DNA from: Paraburkholderia tagetis
GTDB lineage: Bacteria > Pseudomonadota > Gammaproteobacteria > Burkholderiales > Burkholderiaceae
Length of the DNA: 64,000 bases
Assembly (NCBI RefSeq): GCF_022213065.1
Contig: NZ_JAKLJA010000014.1
Coordinates: 63,339 to 127,338, forward strand
Reading direction: 5' to 3'
In this document: positions 63,701 through 64,000 of the stretch, piece by piece
Layout: each line of letters starts with the position of its first letter
How positions within the stretch are numbered: the first letter of the stretch is position 1
The notes under the pieces: generated by a model
The model's database searches: none
Told to the model about the DNA's origin: nothing
The model's input: only the letters and a program-made list of their open reading frames with translations
Translations under genes and position numbers: made by a program

Positions 63701-64000
63701 GGTGAAGCGCCGCTCGGGCGACATCACGACCGAGATCGGGCGCGGCCTGGCCTCGCTCGGCATCAGCGATCTGAACGCGCGCGCGGCGTTCAGCGGCGGC
63801 AACCGGCTCACGCTCACGGCGCGCGCGAAGGCGAGCCGCGTGGGCGTGCTCGACATCGACGCGAACACCACGCTCGTGCCGCGCGACGGCATGCTCACGG
63901 TGGCCGACGAAGCGCCGCTCGGCGGCACGATCAAGGCGAATGTGCCTTCGCTCAAGACCACCGGCGGCCTGCTCGGTCCGAGCTATCTGCTCGACGGCCA
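60738..64000 (+). CDS. tamB: TamB-type translocation/assembly protein, N-terminal part (cut by window end)
   Basis: It reads from ATG 60738 (GGAG 8 bases upstream) with no stop in the window, about 1087 codons. A Gly/Pro-rich cytoplasmic tail and a basic RRRRR stretch precede one membrane anchor at about 80-105 (AWAVAAPVLIVALVAGL). Long repetitive beta-rich AsmA/TamB-like sequence follows. A run of 13 G at 60809-60821 encodes Gly residues inside the tail and is in frame as given. The adjacent tamA gene supports the assignment. The C-terminal DUF490 signature would lie beyond the window. Confidence 0.9.
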   Translation, partial: MSAHERLRCAGWLVPRMAFAAPSEGGGGPPSEPPRGGDGTGGTGGSNGANGAGGAGAPPSGEGREPDAPPPRRRRRVWKSLAWAVAAPVLIVALVAGLVYGVATTERGTAWAWRAAVKVMGGQLAGTLDGGTIATGLRLHDVSWRGKDGTTFAIDRASSQWALEIHEGRPWRFVLDYLHVGDVDARIVPSATTEPSSPMTLPGDLRLPLALEIRDVRVAKLTLHQGTSATEFSNFAFHGRSDGRHHEAAVEQLDTPYGALNASAKLDGVRPFALSGTLGYAGKVNNEDVQMNARLGGSLEALSAEIAASGMKLTGQAHLEAAPFAAVPLKRATLAFDHVNPQAFAPGAPLADLALRADLEPAQGGVKPFASEAASQAAASGAALASGASGASSAAPGHENPNAAGFTVAGTVSVVNAKPGAIDAHLLPLIDARTDVVLDAHTQRLSNLNVRLVKHATVTGGGVLSGRNGRFDLKVAALDLNALEGSVLPTQLAGPITVRLAGDAQSVALDLADPKAALRLQGKVTQDRARLAFNDVRLSSGAGHLDITGALKHDAHSSYTLKAVLTNFDPLALASQVPTRTSAAHKPVKPAAPTDAQRAAEKNALNPRRNLALNPAMNPALNPAQTSEQANAQNVARNTTQSATQSATQATKQTATPKTAPRKSAPKAPARRIVARVNGTLNASGMLAPTFTTKAQFKLGPSVYDNLPLSGEGLVQLAGSRILPSRANLSVAGNTVDLQGSFGVRGDRLRFRVDAPQLDRLGFGVAGQLAASGDLTGTFAHPDVTLDYKAANVVIGENRVGHAEGRAEAHDGANGALAFSADASGIAVAGVDITTLSARLSGTRAKHALTASAKGKVQGQPIDFAVAANGKLSDTREGTRWDGTLTQLENRGVPGVKLEAPVTVSAGPGKVTLGAARIAAIGASLDLKSFDLDHGRIRSAGTLTNVSVARIMQLRQQFTGVPSTLKSDLVFDGDWDFSIGQSASGYVQVKRRSGDITTEIGRGLASLGISDLNARAAFSGGNRLTLTARAKASRVGVLDIDANTTLVPRDGMLTVADEAPLGGTIKANVPSLKTTGGLLGPSYLLDG
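60809..60821. repeat. G13 homopolymer in the tamB N-terminal coding region
   Basis: Thirteen consecutive G residues about 70 bp after the tamB start. Gain or loss of one or two bases would shift the frame before the membrane anchor. A GTG at 60966 just before the anchor could act as a rescue start. Confidence 0.85.

Overview
The window is a GC-rich chromosomal segment of a beta-proteobacterium of the family Burkholderiaceae, most likely Paraburkholderia, Burkholderia or a close relative. The evidence is the protein content and gene order: lptF-lptG next to pepA-holC, a DUF2486-like gene, ilvD-lysR-lgt, zapA and a ZapB-like gene beside 6S RNA, and DUF3460-scpA-panC-panD. No prophage, insertion sequence, CRISPR array, tRNA or rRNA was seen. 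It reads as core and lifestyle genome, not a mobile island.

Layout: (1) 1-6317, minus strand: the first half of a Tad/Flp pilus operon, flp-cpaA-cpaB-cpaC-cpaD-cpaE-cpaF, with cpaF cut by the window start. (2) 6825-12566, minus: a complete urease operon ureD-ureA-ureB-ureC-ureE-ureF-ureG, preceded by a rhodanese and a Pcm-like methyltransferase (12612-13649). (3) 13859-20982, plus: a palindromic operator, a LacI-type regulator, a sugar ABC importer (ATPase, permease, binding protein), a TIM-barrel isomerase/epimerase and a Gfo/Idh/MocA dehydrogenase. This is a complete uptake and catabolism module whose substrate cannot be read from sequence. (4) 21189-23804: a RelB/DinJ-type antitoxin without a toxin, a solitary LivK-type binding protein and a CysB-type regulator. 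(5) 24031-31356: assimilatory sulfate reduction (cysI, DUF934, cysH, cysD, cysN) and two siroheme genes (cobA, cbiX). The two siroheme genes converge on a roughly 600-bp imperfect palindrome made of two inverted arms.

(6) 31433-42604: LPS export (lptG, lptF), pepA, holC, a DUF2486-like gene, a cytochrome c, ilvD, a LysR regulator, lgt, a SIMPL protein and an EVE-domain protein. (7) 42691-43650: 6S RNA with its terminator, then zapA and a ZapB-like gene. (8) 43980-53890: late cobalamin synthesis and salvage (btuC, btuD, cobT, cobS, cobC; btuF, cobD, cbiB, cobU; cobQ). Corrin-ring genes are absent, so the locus fits uptake of corrinoids and completion of the nucleotide loop. (9) 53982-58289: thioesterase, a lone ParA-type ATPase, panD, panC, scpA and a DUF3460 gene. 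(10) 58724-64000: tamA and the start of tamB. tamB carries a run of 13 G near its start codon and continues past the window end.

The most unusual DNA features are the large palindrome at 30357-30960, the G13 tract in tamB, the perfect 18-bp operator ahead of the sugar module, the long hairpin upstream of flp, and several short tandem arrays at gene boundaries. Gene functions come from recognising family motifs by eye. No database search was run.
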